From: Oscillospiraceae bacterium
GTDB lineage: Bacteria; Bacillota; Clostridia; Oscillospirales; CAG-272
Direction: 5' to 3'
DNA: 19,366 nucleotides
NCBI GenBank assembly: GCA_015065395.1
Contig: SVQJ01000010.1
Span: 1-19,366 of the forward strand
Part shown: in pieces, positions 1 through 9,374 of the stretch
How positions within the stretch are numbered: the stretch's first letter is position 1
Layout of the letters: each line of letters starts with the position of its first letter
Program-made: the position numbers and the translations under genes
Notes under the pieces: generated by a model
What the model was told of the DNA's origin: nothing
Databases searched by the model: none
What the model saw: only the letters and a program-made list of their open reading frames with translations

Positions 1-2518
1 CCTTTACGGAAAGCTCTGCGTTTTCTCCGTCTCGCAAAAGACCTGCAATCTCAATACGAAGCTCGTTGATCTTTCCGTCACATTCCTGAGCAATATCAAG
101 AAGCTCATTTCGCTTTACATCGGTTTCTGCTCTTTCGGCAGAGAGCTTTTCCACAAGCTCCGCTTTAACGGAAAGGTCCCTCTCAAGAGTTATTATATCG
201 GCACCGCCGCGTTTTGCATTTTCTGCGAGGCTTTCCCTGTCCGAGGCAAGCTTTTCAAGAAGATTCATCACCATGCTGCGGTTTGCTTCATACTCATCAA
301 GCTGTGCTCTCTCTGTTCTGAGCATAACGGAGGATATCTTTACCTTTTCGTCCTCTTTACGCCGATAGTTTGACACCTCCGTGATCCTTGTACGGATCTC
401 TGCAAGCTCAGCGCAAGCGACATCCGCTTTTTGGCAAAGCTCCCTTTCTTCGGCGCGAAGCTTATCGATATGAGCACTTCTGGAAAGCATACCGGAATCT
501 CTTTTTACGGATCCGCCGGTAAACGAGCCACCCATATTGATCTGCTGACCGTCCAAGGTGACGATCCTCAGCTTCCAATTACATTTTCTTGCCACCTGGG
601 TGGCGTTATCTATATTATCGAAAACAGCGATCCTGCCGATGATGCTTGAAATTATATCCCTGTATTTTGCATCGGTGGAAATGAGCTCATCCGCATATCC
701 CACGAAGCCCGTATGCTTGGCACTTTCCAGAAGCTCTGCGGTCCTTGACTGTCCTCTGACGGATGAAAGCGGATAGAATGTTGCTCTTCCTGCGTTTGCA
801 TTCTTCAAAGCATAGATAGCACTTTTCGCGCTCTGCTCATCATCCACTATAATATTCTGCAATGCGGCGCCGAGGGCTGTTTCCAATGCAACGGTATATT
901 TATCATCAACCTTTATCAGATGAGAAACAGGACCGTGAATACCGCGAAGCTTTCCCTCTCCCGACGACTGCATTACAAATTTTACGCTGTTATTATATCC
1001 GTCAAAATGCTCCTGCATTCTGACAAGTGCCGCGATGCGGCTGTGCAATGCTTCGGCTGAAGCACGCAATGAGCTTTCGTTTCTTCTTGCGATATCTTCC
1101 TTATCGGAAAGCTCCAAAAGCTTTTTATCGCAAGAGGCGATCTCACCGTCGGATTTGGAAAGCGCAGCCTCGTACATTTCAACGCTCTTTCTGCACTCCT
1201 CGCTTTCCTTGCCGATGCGCTCAAGCTCGCCCGTATACCTTTCAAGCTCCTTTATGATATTGCTTTGTCTGTCGCTCTGATCGGTAAGGCTTGTTTTCAG
1301 AACATCAAGACGTACTCTAAGATCTGACTTTTCCTGCTCTGCCTCTCGTATAAGCATCAAGGAATCGTCAAGCTCTCTCTCAAGCTCCCCTGCATCTGAA
1401 AGCATCTGGGATCTGATTTTTTCGGATGCGGATATCTGCGCATTAACGCTATCTATCTGCTTTCCTATTTCCTCGATCCTTTCATTCAAAGCTGCTATAC
1501 CCAATCTTTCAGCTTCACCGTCTGCGGCGCTTTTTTTGGCATTTGCAAGAGCTGCTGCAGAAAGAGCTTCCTTATGGGTCGCTTCGTTTTCAAGGGTACG
1601 GTACGAATCCTCGCATTTTCTTACATACTCGTTTATTTCCCTGATACGGTCGTAGATTTTACCGGATTCCTGCTTATTCTGCTGAGAAGCATCGAAAAGA
1701 CGCTCGTATTTTGCTTCAAGCTGTCTTTCATCGTCCTCTGCCATTTCCAGCTCATGCGCGGTCAGGCGACATTCAGATCCCGCCTTCTGGGCATCGTTTC
1801 TCAGCTTATCCGTATCGTAAAGCCATACGGAAACGTCAAGCTGCTTTTTCTCATCATAAAGCTCGAGATACTGGCGAGCCTTTTTGGCATCCCTTTCCAA
1901 GGGACCGATGCGACCCTCGATCTCCGAAAAAATATCGGTAATACGGGTCATATTCTCTTCTGTCTCAGTGAGCTTCTTTTCGGATTCATGCTTCTGATAG
2001 CGGTATTTGGAAATACCTGCAGTTTCCTCAAAGATACCTCTTCTGTCGTCGCTTTTTTTAGAGATGATCTCTGCGATCTTACCCTGACCTACGATAGAAT
2101 AGCCCTCTCTGCCGATACCGGTATTCATGAAGAGCTCATATATATCCCTCAGGCGACAGGGCTTACGGTTAATAAAATACTCACTCTCCCCCGCACGGTA
2201 ATAACGTCGGCTGACGGTTACCTCAGTATACGGGTAGTTCAGCTTTCTCGGCTCTTCCGAATCATCAAATGTTACGGATACCTCCGCAAAGCTCATGGGA
2301 CGGTGTCCGTCGGCACCGACGAAGATAACGTCCTCCATTTTTGAGCCGCGGATATTCTTTGTTGAAAGCTCTCCCAAAACCCAGCGCATTGCATCGGTTA
2401 TATTGGATTTTCCGCTTCCGTTAGGACCGACTATAACCGTTGAACCGGGATTGAAATGGAGAACTGTTTTATCGGGGAAGGATTTGAAGCCATGTAATTC
2501 AAGTGTTTTAAGATACAC
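1..2518 (-). CDS. smc: Chromosome segregation ATPase SMC (N-terminal 839 residues, cut by window edge)
   Basis: SMC is the ATPase core of the SMC-ScpAB condensin that organises and separates sister chromosomes. The reading frame starts at a GTG (2516-2518) preceded by GGGAGG with 7 nt spacing, giving V/M-YLKTLELHGFKSF. Residues 31-39 are the Walker A GPNGSGKSN, and a Q-loop region reads GREGYSIVGQGKIAE. A long charged coiled coil follows. The hinge ends near residue 653 with IVTLDGQQINMGGSFTGGS, and the return coiled coil then begins. Full SMC is about 1190 residues, so roughly 350, including the signature motif and Walker B, lie beyond position 1. It is the last visible gene of the topA-trmFO-rnc-radical SAM-smc run, 24 bp after the radical SAM gene. 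In Clostridia ftsY often follows, which cannot be checked here. The identification is secure; the GTG start is well supported by its RBS and by the family N-terminus. Confidence 0.96.
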   Translation of the reverse strand, partial: MYLKTLELHGFKSFPDKTVLHFNPGSTVIVGPNGSGKSNITDAMRWVLGELSTKNIRGSKMEDVIFVGADGHRPMSFAEVSVTFDDSEEPRKLNYPYTEVTVSRRYYRAGESEYFINRKPCRLRDIYELFMNTGIGREGYSIVGQGKIAEIISKKSDDRRGIFEETAGISKYRYQKHESEKKLTETEENMTRITDIFSEIEGRIGPLERDAKKARQYLELYDEKKQLDVSVWLYDTDKLRNDAQKAGSECRLTAHELEMAEDDERQLEAKYERLFDASQQNKQESGKIYDRIREINEYVRKCEDSYRTLENEATHKEALSAAALANAKKSAADGEAERLGIAALNERIEEIGKQIDSVNAQISASEKIRSQMLSDAGELERELDDSLMLIREAEQEKSDLRVRLDVLKTSLTDQSDRQSNIIKELERYTGELERIGKESEECRKSVEMYEAALSKSDGEIASCDKKLLELSDKEDIARRNESSLRASAEALHSRIAALVRMQEHFDGYNNSVKFVMQSSGEGKLRGIHGPVSHLIKVDDKYTVALETALGAALQNIIVDDEQSAKSAIYALKNANAGRATFYPLSSVRGQSRTAELLESAKHTGFVGYADELISTDAKYRDIISSIIGRIAVFDNIDNATQVARKCNWKLRIVTLDGQQINMGGSFTGGSVKRDSGMLSRSAHIDKLRAEERELCQKADVACAELAEIRTRITEVSNYRRKEDEKVKISSVMLRTERAQLDEYEANRSMVMNLLEKLASDRESLAENAKRGGADIITLERDLSVKAELVEKLSAERAETDVKRNELLDIAQECDGKINELRIEIAGLLRDGENAELSVK

Positions 2519-2542
2519 AGTATTTCCTCCCTTTCTTTCATC

Positions 2543-3550
2543 TTATTTTAAGTCAATAGATATATTATAGCTCGAAAGCGTTTCTTTTTCAAGGATTTTC
2601 AAGGATTTTGCCATGCTTTTTTCCATAATTCGGTCTTTATATACCTTTTTCTGCCCCACCGCCATTGAAGTCGCGCCCTTGGGGACAAAAACGGTAAGAT
2701 GCTTACCCTTTGTTTGCTCTTTTTCAAGAGCGGAGATTATTTTATCGTAATACACCTTGCCGCGGATCAACTCGCCGATGGAGGCATGGTTAGGCCCCGC
2801 AAAATAGGTTTTTTCGCTATGGAGATTTTCAGATTCATGAAGGCCGATCTTAAGACAAGGAACACCGTTTTCCAAAAATATTTTATAGACCTCTGCTCCA
2901 CGGTCTACCGCATCCCAAATTCCCAACGGAGTATACATTCCCTCTCTTGTCATTCTTTCAAGAGGAGTATTTCTGAATACCACGCAAGGATAGATCCTTG
3001 CGCTGTCGCAGCCCTCGCTGCATATTATCCTTGCGGTTTCAATTTCGCTTTCCAAATCTGCACCGGGAAGCCCCACCATCATCTGACCGACCACGGAAAA
3101 TCCTCTGTTTTTCAGCAGTCTTACCGCATCGTAGGACACCTGTGCCTTATGCCCTCTGGCGCATTCCCAAAGAACTTTATCCGAAAAGCTCTGTATTCCC
3201 AGCTCTACCTGGCTTATGGGATAACAGGAAAGAATATCGCATATTTTCTCGGAGATATAATCCGGACGGGTGGACAGGCGGATACCCGAAACCCGTTTTG
3301 TATCAACGTATTCCTTGGCAAGGGAAAGGAGCTCTATCATGAGATCTCTGTCGATGCCCGTAAAGCTTCCTCCGAAGAATGCGATCTCACAAACACAATT
3401 ATCTGCTGTTTCAAGGACAGCTTCTATGTCCTCTCTGACTTTTTCAAAAGAAAAAGAATGGGCGCCCGTAATTGCGTGCTGATCGCAGAACACGCACTGA
3501 TTTGGGCAGCCCATATGCTGTATAAATATAGGAATATTAATATGCTTCAA
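2543..3550 (-). CDS. Radical SAM protein, Elp3-like family without an acetyltransferase domain
   Basis: This is a 335-residue radical S-adenosylmethionine enzyme. The cluster-binding motif C15-x3-C19-x2-C22 (CPNQCVFC) sits at the very N-terminus. It is followed by FFGGSFTGI (a GGSFT motif typical of the Elp3 branch), RLSTRPDYI, VELGIQSF and GQMMVGLPG, which are core radical SAM barrel strands. The C-terminal part (about 230-300) contains GPNHASIGELIRGKVYYDKI, like the region after the barrel in Elp3-type proteins. Full Elp3 has a C-terminal GNAT domain that is absent here. Genes of this type commonly lie between rnc and smc in Clostridia, and here the gaps are 15 bp and 24 bp, so co-transcription is likely. 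Substrate and product are unknown; a role in tRNA or rRNA modification is only inference from the Elp3 relationship and from the neighbours. The family call is firm, the function is not. Confidence 0.85.
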   Translation of the reverse strand: MKHINIPIFIQHMGCPNQCVFCDQHAITGAHSFSFEKVREDIEAVLETADNCVCEIAFFGGSFTGIDRDLMIELLSLAKEYVDTKRVSGIRLSTRPDYISEKICDILSCYPISQVELGIQSFSDKVLWECARGHKAQVSYDAVRLLKNRGFSVVGQMMVGLPGADLESEIETARIICSEGCDSARIYPCVVFRNTPLERMTREGMYTPLGIWDAVDRGAEVYKIFLENGVPCLKIGLHESENLHSEKTYFAGPNHASIGELIRGKVYYDKIISALEKEQTKGKHLTVFVPKGATSMAVGQKKVYKDRIMEKSMAKSLKILEKETLSSYNISIDLK

Positions 3551-3565
3551 AGCTGACCGCCTTTA

Positions 3566-4303
3566 TTATTCCAATGCTTCGGCAGAACCGAAAAGCTCAA
3601 GGGCCTCTTTTGCGGCGTTCTGTTCAGCCGCACGCTTTGAAGAGCCTGTTCCTCTTCCGATAACATTTGAATTAAGCAAAGCCTCAACGGTGAACACCTT
3701 ATCATGATCGGGACCGCATTCATCAACGACCGTATATTTCAGCTGCTCTCCGTTTGCCTGCTGGATTATCTGCTGAAGAGCGGTTTTATAATCCACAAAG
3801 GACTCACCCGTGCGGATAAAATCGATCTCCTTTTTAACAAAGGTCAAAAGGAACTGAGATACCCGGTCAGCATCGTATCCGCTGTCAATATATAACGCGC
3901 CGAGGAGAGCCTCAAAGGCATCGCTTGTTATTGAAGCACGGTTTCTGCCGTTATTCTTATCCTCGCCGTTTCCAAGATAGAGAAAATCGCCGAGGCCTAT
4001 CTCCTTTGCATACTTTGCAAGTGCCTTTTCACACACCACCGCAGCGCGGATCTTGGTGAGATCGCCCTCCTGACGGGATTTATACTCATTAAATATGTAC
4101 TTACTCACGATAACCGAAAGAACGGAATCTCCGAGAAACTCCAGTCGTTCATTACAGCTTCTTTCGGTTTCTTCTGCTTTATGCTCATTTACATAAGAGG
4201 AATGGGTCAAAGCCTCGGTGAGCAAAGATTTATTTTTGAAAGAATAGCCTATTCTGTTTTCAAGTTTTTCTTTATCCAGAGGAAGAACTCTTATTGCGTT
4301 CAT
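3566..4303 (-). CDS. rnc: Ribonuclease III
   Basis: RNase III is an endonuclease that cleaves double-stranded RNA, matures rRNA precursors and processes mRNAs. The 245-residue protein has the normal two-domain layout. The catalytic domain (about 10-165) carries the signature NERLEFLGDSVL with E55 and D59, and the second acidic pair D128 and E131 in ITSDAFEALLGALYID. The C-terminal double-stranded RNA-binding domain (about 168-240) includes DYKTALQQIIQ and the GTGSSKRAAEQNAAKEAL helix. All four metal-binding acidic residues are present, so the enzyme should be active. It lies 18 bp after trmFO and 15 bp before the radical SAM gene on the same strand, consistent with one transcript. The length is typical of the family, and nothing looks truncated. 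Confidence 0.97.
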   Translation of the reverse strand: MNAIRVLPLDKEKLENRIGYSFKNKSLLTEALTHSSYVNEHKAEETERSCNERLEFLGDSVLSVIVSKYIFNEYKSRQEGDLTKIRAAVVCEKALAKYAKEIGLGDFLYLGNGEDKNNGRNRASITSDAFEALLGALYIDSGYDADRVSQFLLTFVKKEIDFIRTGESFVDYKTALQQIIQQANGEQLKYTVVDECGPDHDKVFTVEALLNSNVIGRGTGSSKRAAEQNAAKEALELFGSAEALE

Positions 4304-4321
4304 TTTTTGATATTCCTTAAA

Positions 4322-5641
4322 TCAAAGTTTTTCTGTTTCAACTATTCTGTCTATCTCTTTAAGTGCACGCTGGGCATAGAACTGATATCTCACTTTTTTT
4401 CCGCCCTTTATCTTCTCGGAGCTTCTTGCTACGATACCGAAGTTTGCATTCATGGGCTGAAAATCCGCCTCGCTGCCAACACTCACGTATTTTGCCATAG
4501 CTCCGATCATGGTCTCGTCGGAAAATACATACTCTTTTTCTCCGAGAGCACGTCTTGCCGCGTTCAACCCTGCAACGAATCCTGAAGCGCAGGATTCTAT
4601 ATAGCCCTCAACGCCCGTCATCTGACCTGCAAAAAACAAGCACGGTCTTTCTCTCATGGAATAATCGGGAGAAAGGATATCCGGAGAATTCAGAAATGTG
4701 TTACGGTGCATGACACCGTATCTGAGAAAATCTGCATTTTCAAGTCCGGGGATCATTCTGAAAACTCTTCTCTGCTCAGGGAAGGTCAGATGAGTCTGAA
4801 ATCCCACGATATTAAACATTGTTCCTTCTTCGTTTTCACGGCGAAGCTGGACTACTGCATAATATCCCTCGCCCGTTTCGGGGTGGTGGATGCCCACAGG
4901 CTTCATAGGCCCGTAACGGAGAGTATCCTCCCCGCGGGATGCCATGACCTCAACAGGCATACATCCCTCAAAAACCTTCAGAGACTCTCCCTTTTCAAAG
5001 TCGTGAAGCTGTGCCTGCTCCGCGCCCACAAGGGCTTCATAAAAGGCTTTATACTCTTGCTCATTCATGGGGCAGTTTATATAATCGGGAGTTCCCTTAT
5101 CATATCTTGATGCAAAAAACGCCTTTGACATATCGATGGTTGAAAAATCAACGATAGGAGCTGCTGCATCAAAGAATGAAAGTCTGTTTCCACCCACAAG
5201 ACAGCCTATTTTTTCCGCAAGGCTATCAGATGTAAGAGGTCCTGTTGCCACAACGCAGACGCCTTCATCGGGTATCTGAGTTACTTCTTTTTCGATAACG
5301 GTTATATAGGGATTTGAGCGTATCTTTTCAGTTATATAATCGGAAAATGCATATCTGTCTACTGCGAGAGCACCGCCCGCGGCAACCTTTGTTGCATCGG
5401 CGGCTTCCATAATAAGAGAGCCGAGACGGCGCAGCTCTTCTTTAAGAAGCCCCACGCCGGTAGTTACATCTGCTCCTCTCAGGGAGTTTGAGCAAACAAG
5501 CTCTGCAAAGCCGTTATAGCTGTGAGCAGGAGATTTTTTCTCCGGCTTCATTTCGTAAAGGTCCACGTATATACCTTTTTTTGCCGCCTGCCATGCCGCT
5601 TCACATCCCGCAAGGCCTGCGCCGAGTACGCTTATTCTCAT
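4322..5641 (-). CDS. trmFO: tRNA (uracil-54-C5)-methyltransferase, folate/FAD-dependent (TrmFO)
   Basis: TrmFO makes 5-methyluridine at position 54 of the tRNA T-loop using methylenetetrahydrofolate and FAD; many Firmicutes use it instead of SAM-dependent TrmA. The 439-residue protein begins with the FAD dinucleotide-binding motif VLGAGLAGCEAA (5-16). Two conserved cysteines are present: C50 in LVCSNSLRG and C227 in FEGCMPVE, matching the catalytic pair of Bacillus TrmFO. Further family blocks are GPLTSDSLAEKIG, RYGPMKPVG and the C-terminal GQMTGVEGYIESCASG. The RBS is AGAAAGG, about 13 nt before the ATG, so rather distant. It is separated from topA by 39 bp and from rnc by 18 bp. The topA-trmFO order is common in Firmicutes. 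Confidence 0.97.
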   Translation of the reverse strand: MRISVLGAGLAGCEAAWQAAKKGIYVDLYEMKPEKKSPAHSYNGFAELVCSNSLRGADVTTGVGLLKEELRRLGSLIMEAADATKVAAGGALAVDRYAFSDYITEKIRSNPYITVIEKEVTQIPDEGVCVVATGPLTSDSLAEKIGCLVGGNRLSFFDAAAPIVDFSTIDMSKAFFASRYDKGTPDYINCPMNEQEYKAFYEALVGAEQAQLHDFEKGESLKVFEGCMPVEVMASRGEDTLRYGPMKPVGIHHPETGEGYYAVVQLRRENEEGTMFNIVGFQTHLTFPEQRRVFRMIPGLENADFLRYGVMHRNTFLNSPDILSPDYSMRERPCLFFAGQMTGVEGYIESCASGFVAGLNAARRALGEKEYVFSDETMIGAMAKYVSVGSEADFQPMNANFGIVARSSEKIKGGKKVRYQFYAQRALKEIDRIVETEKL

Positions 5642-5680
5642 ATTCAGTTCAAGCCTTTCTCATTTCGGCCTTCGCCATTG

Positions 5681-7936
5681 TTATTCTTCAGTCTCTATCT
5701 TCGGAGCATCCTTTTTGAAATTGCATCCGTCCTTTTTACAAACGAGCTGGTTTCTGCCTTTTTTGACAAACAGCATACCGCCGCAATCTGGGCATTTTTC
5801 ATTTGTGGGCATATCCCAAGTGGAAAAATTACATTCGGGATATTTGGAGCAACTATAGAAAACGGTTCTGTTCCTGCCGAATTTTGTTATTACTTCGTTT
5901 CCGCAGTCGGGACATTTTACTCCAAGCTCTCTTACCTTTTGCTTTGTAAATTTACATTCAGGATACTTTACGCAGGCATAGAAAGAACCGTATCGGCCGC
6001 TTCTCAGCACCATATCGTTTCCGCAAAGCTCACATTTGAAGGGGGCAAGCTCCTGCTTTTTTGTTTCTGCCTCTGCCTCTTTTTTAACAAGGGGCTTTGT
6101 GCATTTACAGGTAGGATAATTGGGACAAGCGGCAAATTTCCCGAATCTGCCGTTTTTGATTATCATTTTGCTGCCGCAGAGATCGCATTCCATATCCGTT
6201 TCTTCTACAGGGATCTCGATATCATCCTTTGAAACTGTTTCCATTGCTTTTTCAAGCTCTGCGCTGAAATCGCCGTAGAAATGGCTGAGAACGCCGTTCA
6301 TTTCAGCTTCGCCGCCCTCTATGGAGTCAAGCATATCCTCAAGGCTTGCAGTAAACTTATAATCCACGATATCGGGGAAATGCTCATTCATAAGGGCAGT
6401 GGTGATCTCTCCCAGTGGAGTGGGTACCAACGCCTTACCGTCTCTGCTTACATAACCTCGGGTGGTTATAATGGTAATAATAGGGGTATAGGTGGAAGGT
6501 CTGCCTATTCCCTTTTCCTCAAGAAATTTGATAAGGGATGCTTCGGTATATCTTGCGGGAGGCTCGGTAAAATGCTGTGTTCCTTCCACCGCATTATTCT
6601 TCAGCATATCTCCTTCGGAAACAGGGGGAAGCTTTTTGTTTTTATCCTCATCCACCTCATCCTGGCTTTCCTCATATACTGCCATATATCCGTTGAACGT
6701 AACTGTATATCCACGGGTACGGAAAAGATTTCCCGCGCAGTCAAAATCCGCGGTCACGGTTGAAAGGAGCGCTCCCTCCATCTGGCTTGCGATGAATCTG
6801 TCCCAGATGAGCTTATACAGCTTATATTGATCGGCAGTTAAGTGCTTTTTCACCTTCTGAGGATCGTGCTTTACGGAGGAAGGACGGATAGCTTCATGGG
6901 CATCCTGCGCCGTCGCCTTTGATTTATACACCTTGGGATTTTCGGGGCAATACTTCTCTCCGAATTTTTCCACGATATAGTCTCTTGCGGCATTCTGTGC
7001 TTCCTTAGCGATACGAAGCGAATCCGTACGCATATATGTGATAAGACCCTGCACTCCGCCGTCGCTTCCGAGATTTATACCTTCATAAAGCTCCTGTGCC
7101 ACGCGCATGGTGCGCTGTGACTGGAAATTAAGCTTTCTGGATGCCTCCTGCTGGAGAGTGGATGTTATAAAGGGGGGAGCAGGAGATTTCACTTTTGTTC
7201 CCTTCTTTACCTCCACGGTCGTGAAAGGGTTTCCCTCGACCGCGCTTCTCACACGCTCAGCATCTGCAGCAGAGGAAAGCTCTGCTTTTTCCTTTGTTGC
7301 GGCATCGCCGAAATAACGGACGCTGAAGCACTCTCCGTCCTTTGTTTCAAGCTGTGCCTCCACCGTCCAATATTCAGTGGGAACAAAGGCTCTGATCTCG
7401 TTTTCTCTCTCCACGATGATCTTCGTTGCCGCGCTCTGTACTCTACCTGCAGAAAGACCGCTTTTAACCTTCTTCCAGAGGAAGGGAGAAAGCTTATAGC
7501 CGACTATTCTATCAAGGATCCTTCTTGTTTGCTGAGCATTGACAAGATCCATATCAAGGCTTCTGGGGTGCTTTATTGCATCCTTTACCGCAGTTTTGGT
7601 GATCTCATTAAATGTGATCCTGTTTACTTTGTCAACATCTATACCAAGAGAAGCCGCAAGGTGCCATGAGATCGCTTCACCCTCGCGGTCAGGGTCGGTT
7701 GCAAGAAAGACCTTATCTGCCTTTTTCGCTTCCTTTTTCAGCTCCTTTATGAGCTCGCCCTTACCTCTGATGTTAATATAATGGGGTTCAAAATTATTCT
7801 CTATATCTATTCCGAGGGATGATTTGGGCAGATCGCGAACATGGCCCTTGGATGCTACCACTCTGTAGCTCTGACCCAGATATCCCTTTATTGTATTTGC
7901 TTTTGCAGGTGACTCAACTATTACAAGATTTGTCAT
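5681..7936 (-). CDS. topA: DNA topoisomerase I (type IA)
   Basis: Topoisomerase I relaxes negative supercoils by single-strand passage. The 751-residue protein starts with the Toprim domain: E8 in IVESPAKANTIKGYLG and the acidic triad D81-D83-E85 in ATDPDREGEAI. The active-site tyrosine is Y301 in LITYMRTDS. Four C-terminal zinc-ribbon modules follow. Three have the form CxxC-(16-17)-Cx5C (C584/587/604/610, C635/638/655/661, C675/678/696/702). The fourth is shorter (C715/718/733/738, last pair Cx4C). A strong promoter lies 53-81 bp upstream of the start, so topA probably begins a transcription unit running through trmFO, rnc, the radical SAM gene and smc. The 105-bp gap to dprA is AT-rich and holds only this promoter. 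Confidence 0.98.
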   Translation of the reverse strand: MTNLVIVESPAKANTIKGYLGQSYRVVASKGHVRDLPKSSLGIDIENNFEPHYINIRGKGELIKELKKEAKKADKVFLATDPDREGEAISWHLAASLGIDVDKVNRITFNEITKTAVKDAIKHPRSLDMDLVNAQQTRRILDRIVGYKLSPFLWKKVKSGLSAGRVQSAATKIIVERENEIRAFVPTEYWTVEAQLETKDGECFSVRYFGDAATKEKAELSSAADAERVRSAVEGNPFTTVEVKKGTKVKSPAPPFITSTLQQEASRKLNFQSQRTMRVAQELYEGINLGSDGGVQGLITYMRTDSLRIAKEAQNAARDYIVEKFGEKYCPENPKVYKSKATAQDAHEAIRPSSVKHDPQKVKKHLTADQYKLYKLIWDRFIASQMEGALLSTVTADFDCAGNLFRTRGYTVTFNGYMAVYEESQDEVDEDKNKKLPPVSEGDMLKNNAVEGTQHFTEPPARYTEASLIKFLEEKGIGRPSTYTPIITIITTRGYVSRDGKALVPTPLGEITTALMNEHFPDIVDYKFTASLEDMLDSIEGGEAEMNGVLSHFYGDFSAELEKAMETVSKDDIEIPVEETDMECDLCGSKMIIKNGRFGKFAACPNYPTCKCTKPLVKKEAEAETKKQELAPFKCELCGNDMVLRSGRYGSFYACVKYPECKFTKQKVRELGVKCPDCGNEVITKFGRNRTVFYSCSKYPECNFSTWDMPTNEKCPDCGGMLFVKKGRNQLVCKKDGCNFKKDAPKIETEE

Positions 7937-7988
7937 AAAATAAAATTCCCTTCATTAATATCAATATTTACATTGCCGACAATTCATT

Positions 7989-8017
7989 ATTATAACAACA
8001 TCATTTGCGTTTTGCAA
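7989..8017 (-). promoter_or_regulatory. Sigma-A type promoter for topA operon
   Basis: On the minus strand TTGCAA (8012-8017) and a perfect TATAAT (7989-7994) are separated by exactly 17 bp. The expected start of transcription is near 7982, about 45 nt before the topA ATG at 7936. The promoter lies in the only sizeable gap (105 bp) between rplT and smc. Confidence 0.8.
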
Positions 8018-8041
8018 CAGTAATTTATAATTTTTCAAATT

Positions 8042-9373
8042 TTACAGTCCGTCATCGTCCTCGGTTATATATTCCGGCTCACCTCCGAAGTCTGCCGCTC
8101 TTTTCAGATAATATCCTCCGGCACCTGCTTCAACCGCACCGGCTACCTCAAGCATAGTAAGCGCAACCATGACATCGGAAAGAGAAAATCCACCCTCTGC
8201 TATTTCCTCTGCGAGCATGGGGACATCGGGGGTCATATAATCCAGTATTTTTCTTTCACTCTCGGAAAGAGAATCCACATCGGCTCTTCTGACAACAGTT
8301 TTCTCCTCCCTTTCGGGGAAAATACTTTCCTTTTTGGATTTCTTTTCTTTTTTTACCGTAGACGTTTTCTCTGCAGAGCTTGTCTTTTCTTCCTCTGCCT
8401 TTTTCTTTTTTCCTCTTCTGCCGAGGGAATGCTTTTCAAAAGCTTCTTCGGCGCTGATATGAGGAACCGCTCCGGAAAGAGTTATACTGTGGGGATATAT
8501 GAATTCGTATGCCGACAGGATATCCGACGCGCCCGTTGCAGTCAGCGCTCCCTGCTTGAGCTGATAGTTCGTTCCCTCCGAGCTCTTTTCGCCTACTCTG
8601 CCCGGAACGGCATAAAGCTGACGCCCCTGATATATGGCATGTCTTGCTGTAATAAGAGCTCCGCTCTTCATATCTCCTTCTATCACGCACACTGCCTGCG
8701 AAAGACCGCTGATTATTCGGTTTCTTACCGGGAAATGCCTGCCCTCGGGAGAAACACCGGGAGCATATTCCGTTACCACCGCACCCTTTTCCAAAACACG
8801 GCGCATAAGGAGCTCATGCTGCTTGGGATACACTACATCAATTCCGCAACCGAGAACGGCAACTGTCCTTCCGCCTGCTTCAACTGCGCCTGCCATTGCC
8901 ATACCGTCTATTCCCAGAGCCAGGCCGCTGACAAGGCATGCACCGCCGTCGGCAAGTCCGCTTCCGATCTCATAAGCTACCTTTTTGCCGTATTCGCTCA
9001 TATCCCTTGTTCCGACAACTGCGCATGACAAAAGGTTATCAAAATCGGGAAGCTCGCCAAGCACATACAGTGCCATAGGTGCATCCGGCAGAGATAGCAA
9101 GCTTTTCGGATAAACAGGATCTGTGGGAACGATCACCGAAACCTTGTTTCTGTCGCACCACCAGAGTATATCCTCCACCTCAGAAAGATCTTTATTTGCA
9201 AATTTTGAAAGCACTCTTTTATCTTTGATAACTCCGCTGTCAAAAATATCCTGAGGGGTACGCTTATATACACCCTCTGCATCTCCGAATGCTCTCACAA
9301 GATTTACGCCGTTTTTGCTTCCCGCACCTGCGGTATGAGAAAGCCACAGCCAATATTTACGCTTATCCTTCAT
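8042..9373 (-). CDS. dprA: DNA-processing protein DprA (Smf) with lysine-rich linker and C-terminal winged helix
   Basis: DprA binds incoming single-stranded DNA during natural transformation and loads RecA. The Rossmann-like core (about 75-290) is clear: CAVVGTRDMSEYGKKVA (117-133), VSGLALGIDGMA (148-159), AVLGCGIDVVYPKQ (172-185), RNRIISGLSQAVCVIE (218-232) and SGALITARHAIYQGR (237-251). An N-terminal SAM-like region precedes it. Residues about 315-365 form a low-complexity linker rich in Lys, Glu and Ser, then a winged-helix domain (about 366-425) reads SESERKILDYM..EIAEGGFSLSDVMVALTMLE. At 443 residues it is longer than the usual 290-370, because of the linker and an acidic tail. Its ATG lies 1 bp after the stop of the upstream methyltransferase gene, so the two are translationally coupled. 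dprA next to topA is a common Firmicutes arrangement. Its presence alone does not prove competence. Confidence 0.96.
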   Translation of the reverse strand: MKDKRKYWLWLSHTAGAGSKNGVNLVRAFGDAEGVYKRTPQDIFDSGVIKDKRVLSKFANKDLSEVEDILWWCDRNKVSVIVPTDPVYPKSLLSLPDAPMALYVLGELPDFDNLLSCAVVGTRDMSEYGKKVAYEIGSGLADGGACLVSGLALGIDGMAMAGAVEAGGRTVAVLGCGIDVVYPKQHELLMRRVLEKGAVVTEYAPGVSPEGRHFPVRNRIISGLSQAVCVIEGDMKSGALITARHAIYQGRQLYAVPGRVGEKSSEGTNYQLKQGALTATGASDILSAYEFIYPHSITLSGAVPHISAEEAFEKHSLGRRGKKKKAEEEKTSSAEKTSTVKKEKKSKKESIFPEREEKTVVRRADVDSLSESERKILDYMTPDVPMLAEEIAEGGFSLSDVMVALTMLEVAGAVEAGAGGYYLKRAADFGGEPEYITEDDDGL

Positions 9374-9374
9374 G

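Noticed and set aside
1574..2344. 256-codon plus-strand open frame
   Set aside because: Antisense to the SMC head and first coiled coil. No RBS or domain; the SMC frame is certain from Walker A to the hinge.
2699..3556. 285-codon plus-strand open frame
   Set aside because: Antisense to the whole radical SAM gene, whose motifs and RBS are clear. The translation has no recognisable domain.
8429..9028. 199-codon plus-strand open frame
   Set aside because: Antisense to the conserved Rossmann core of dprA.
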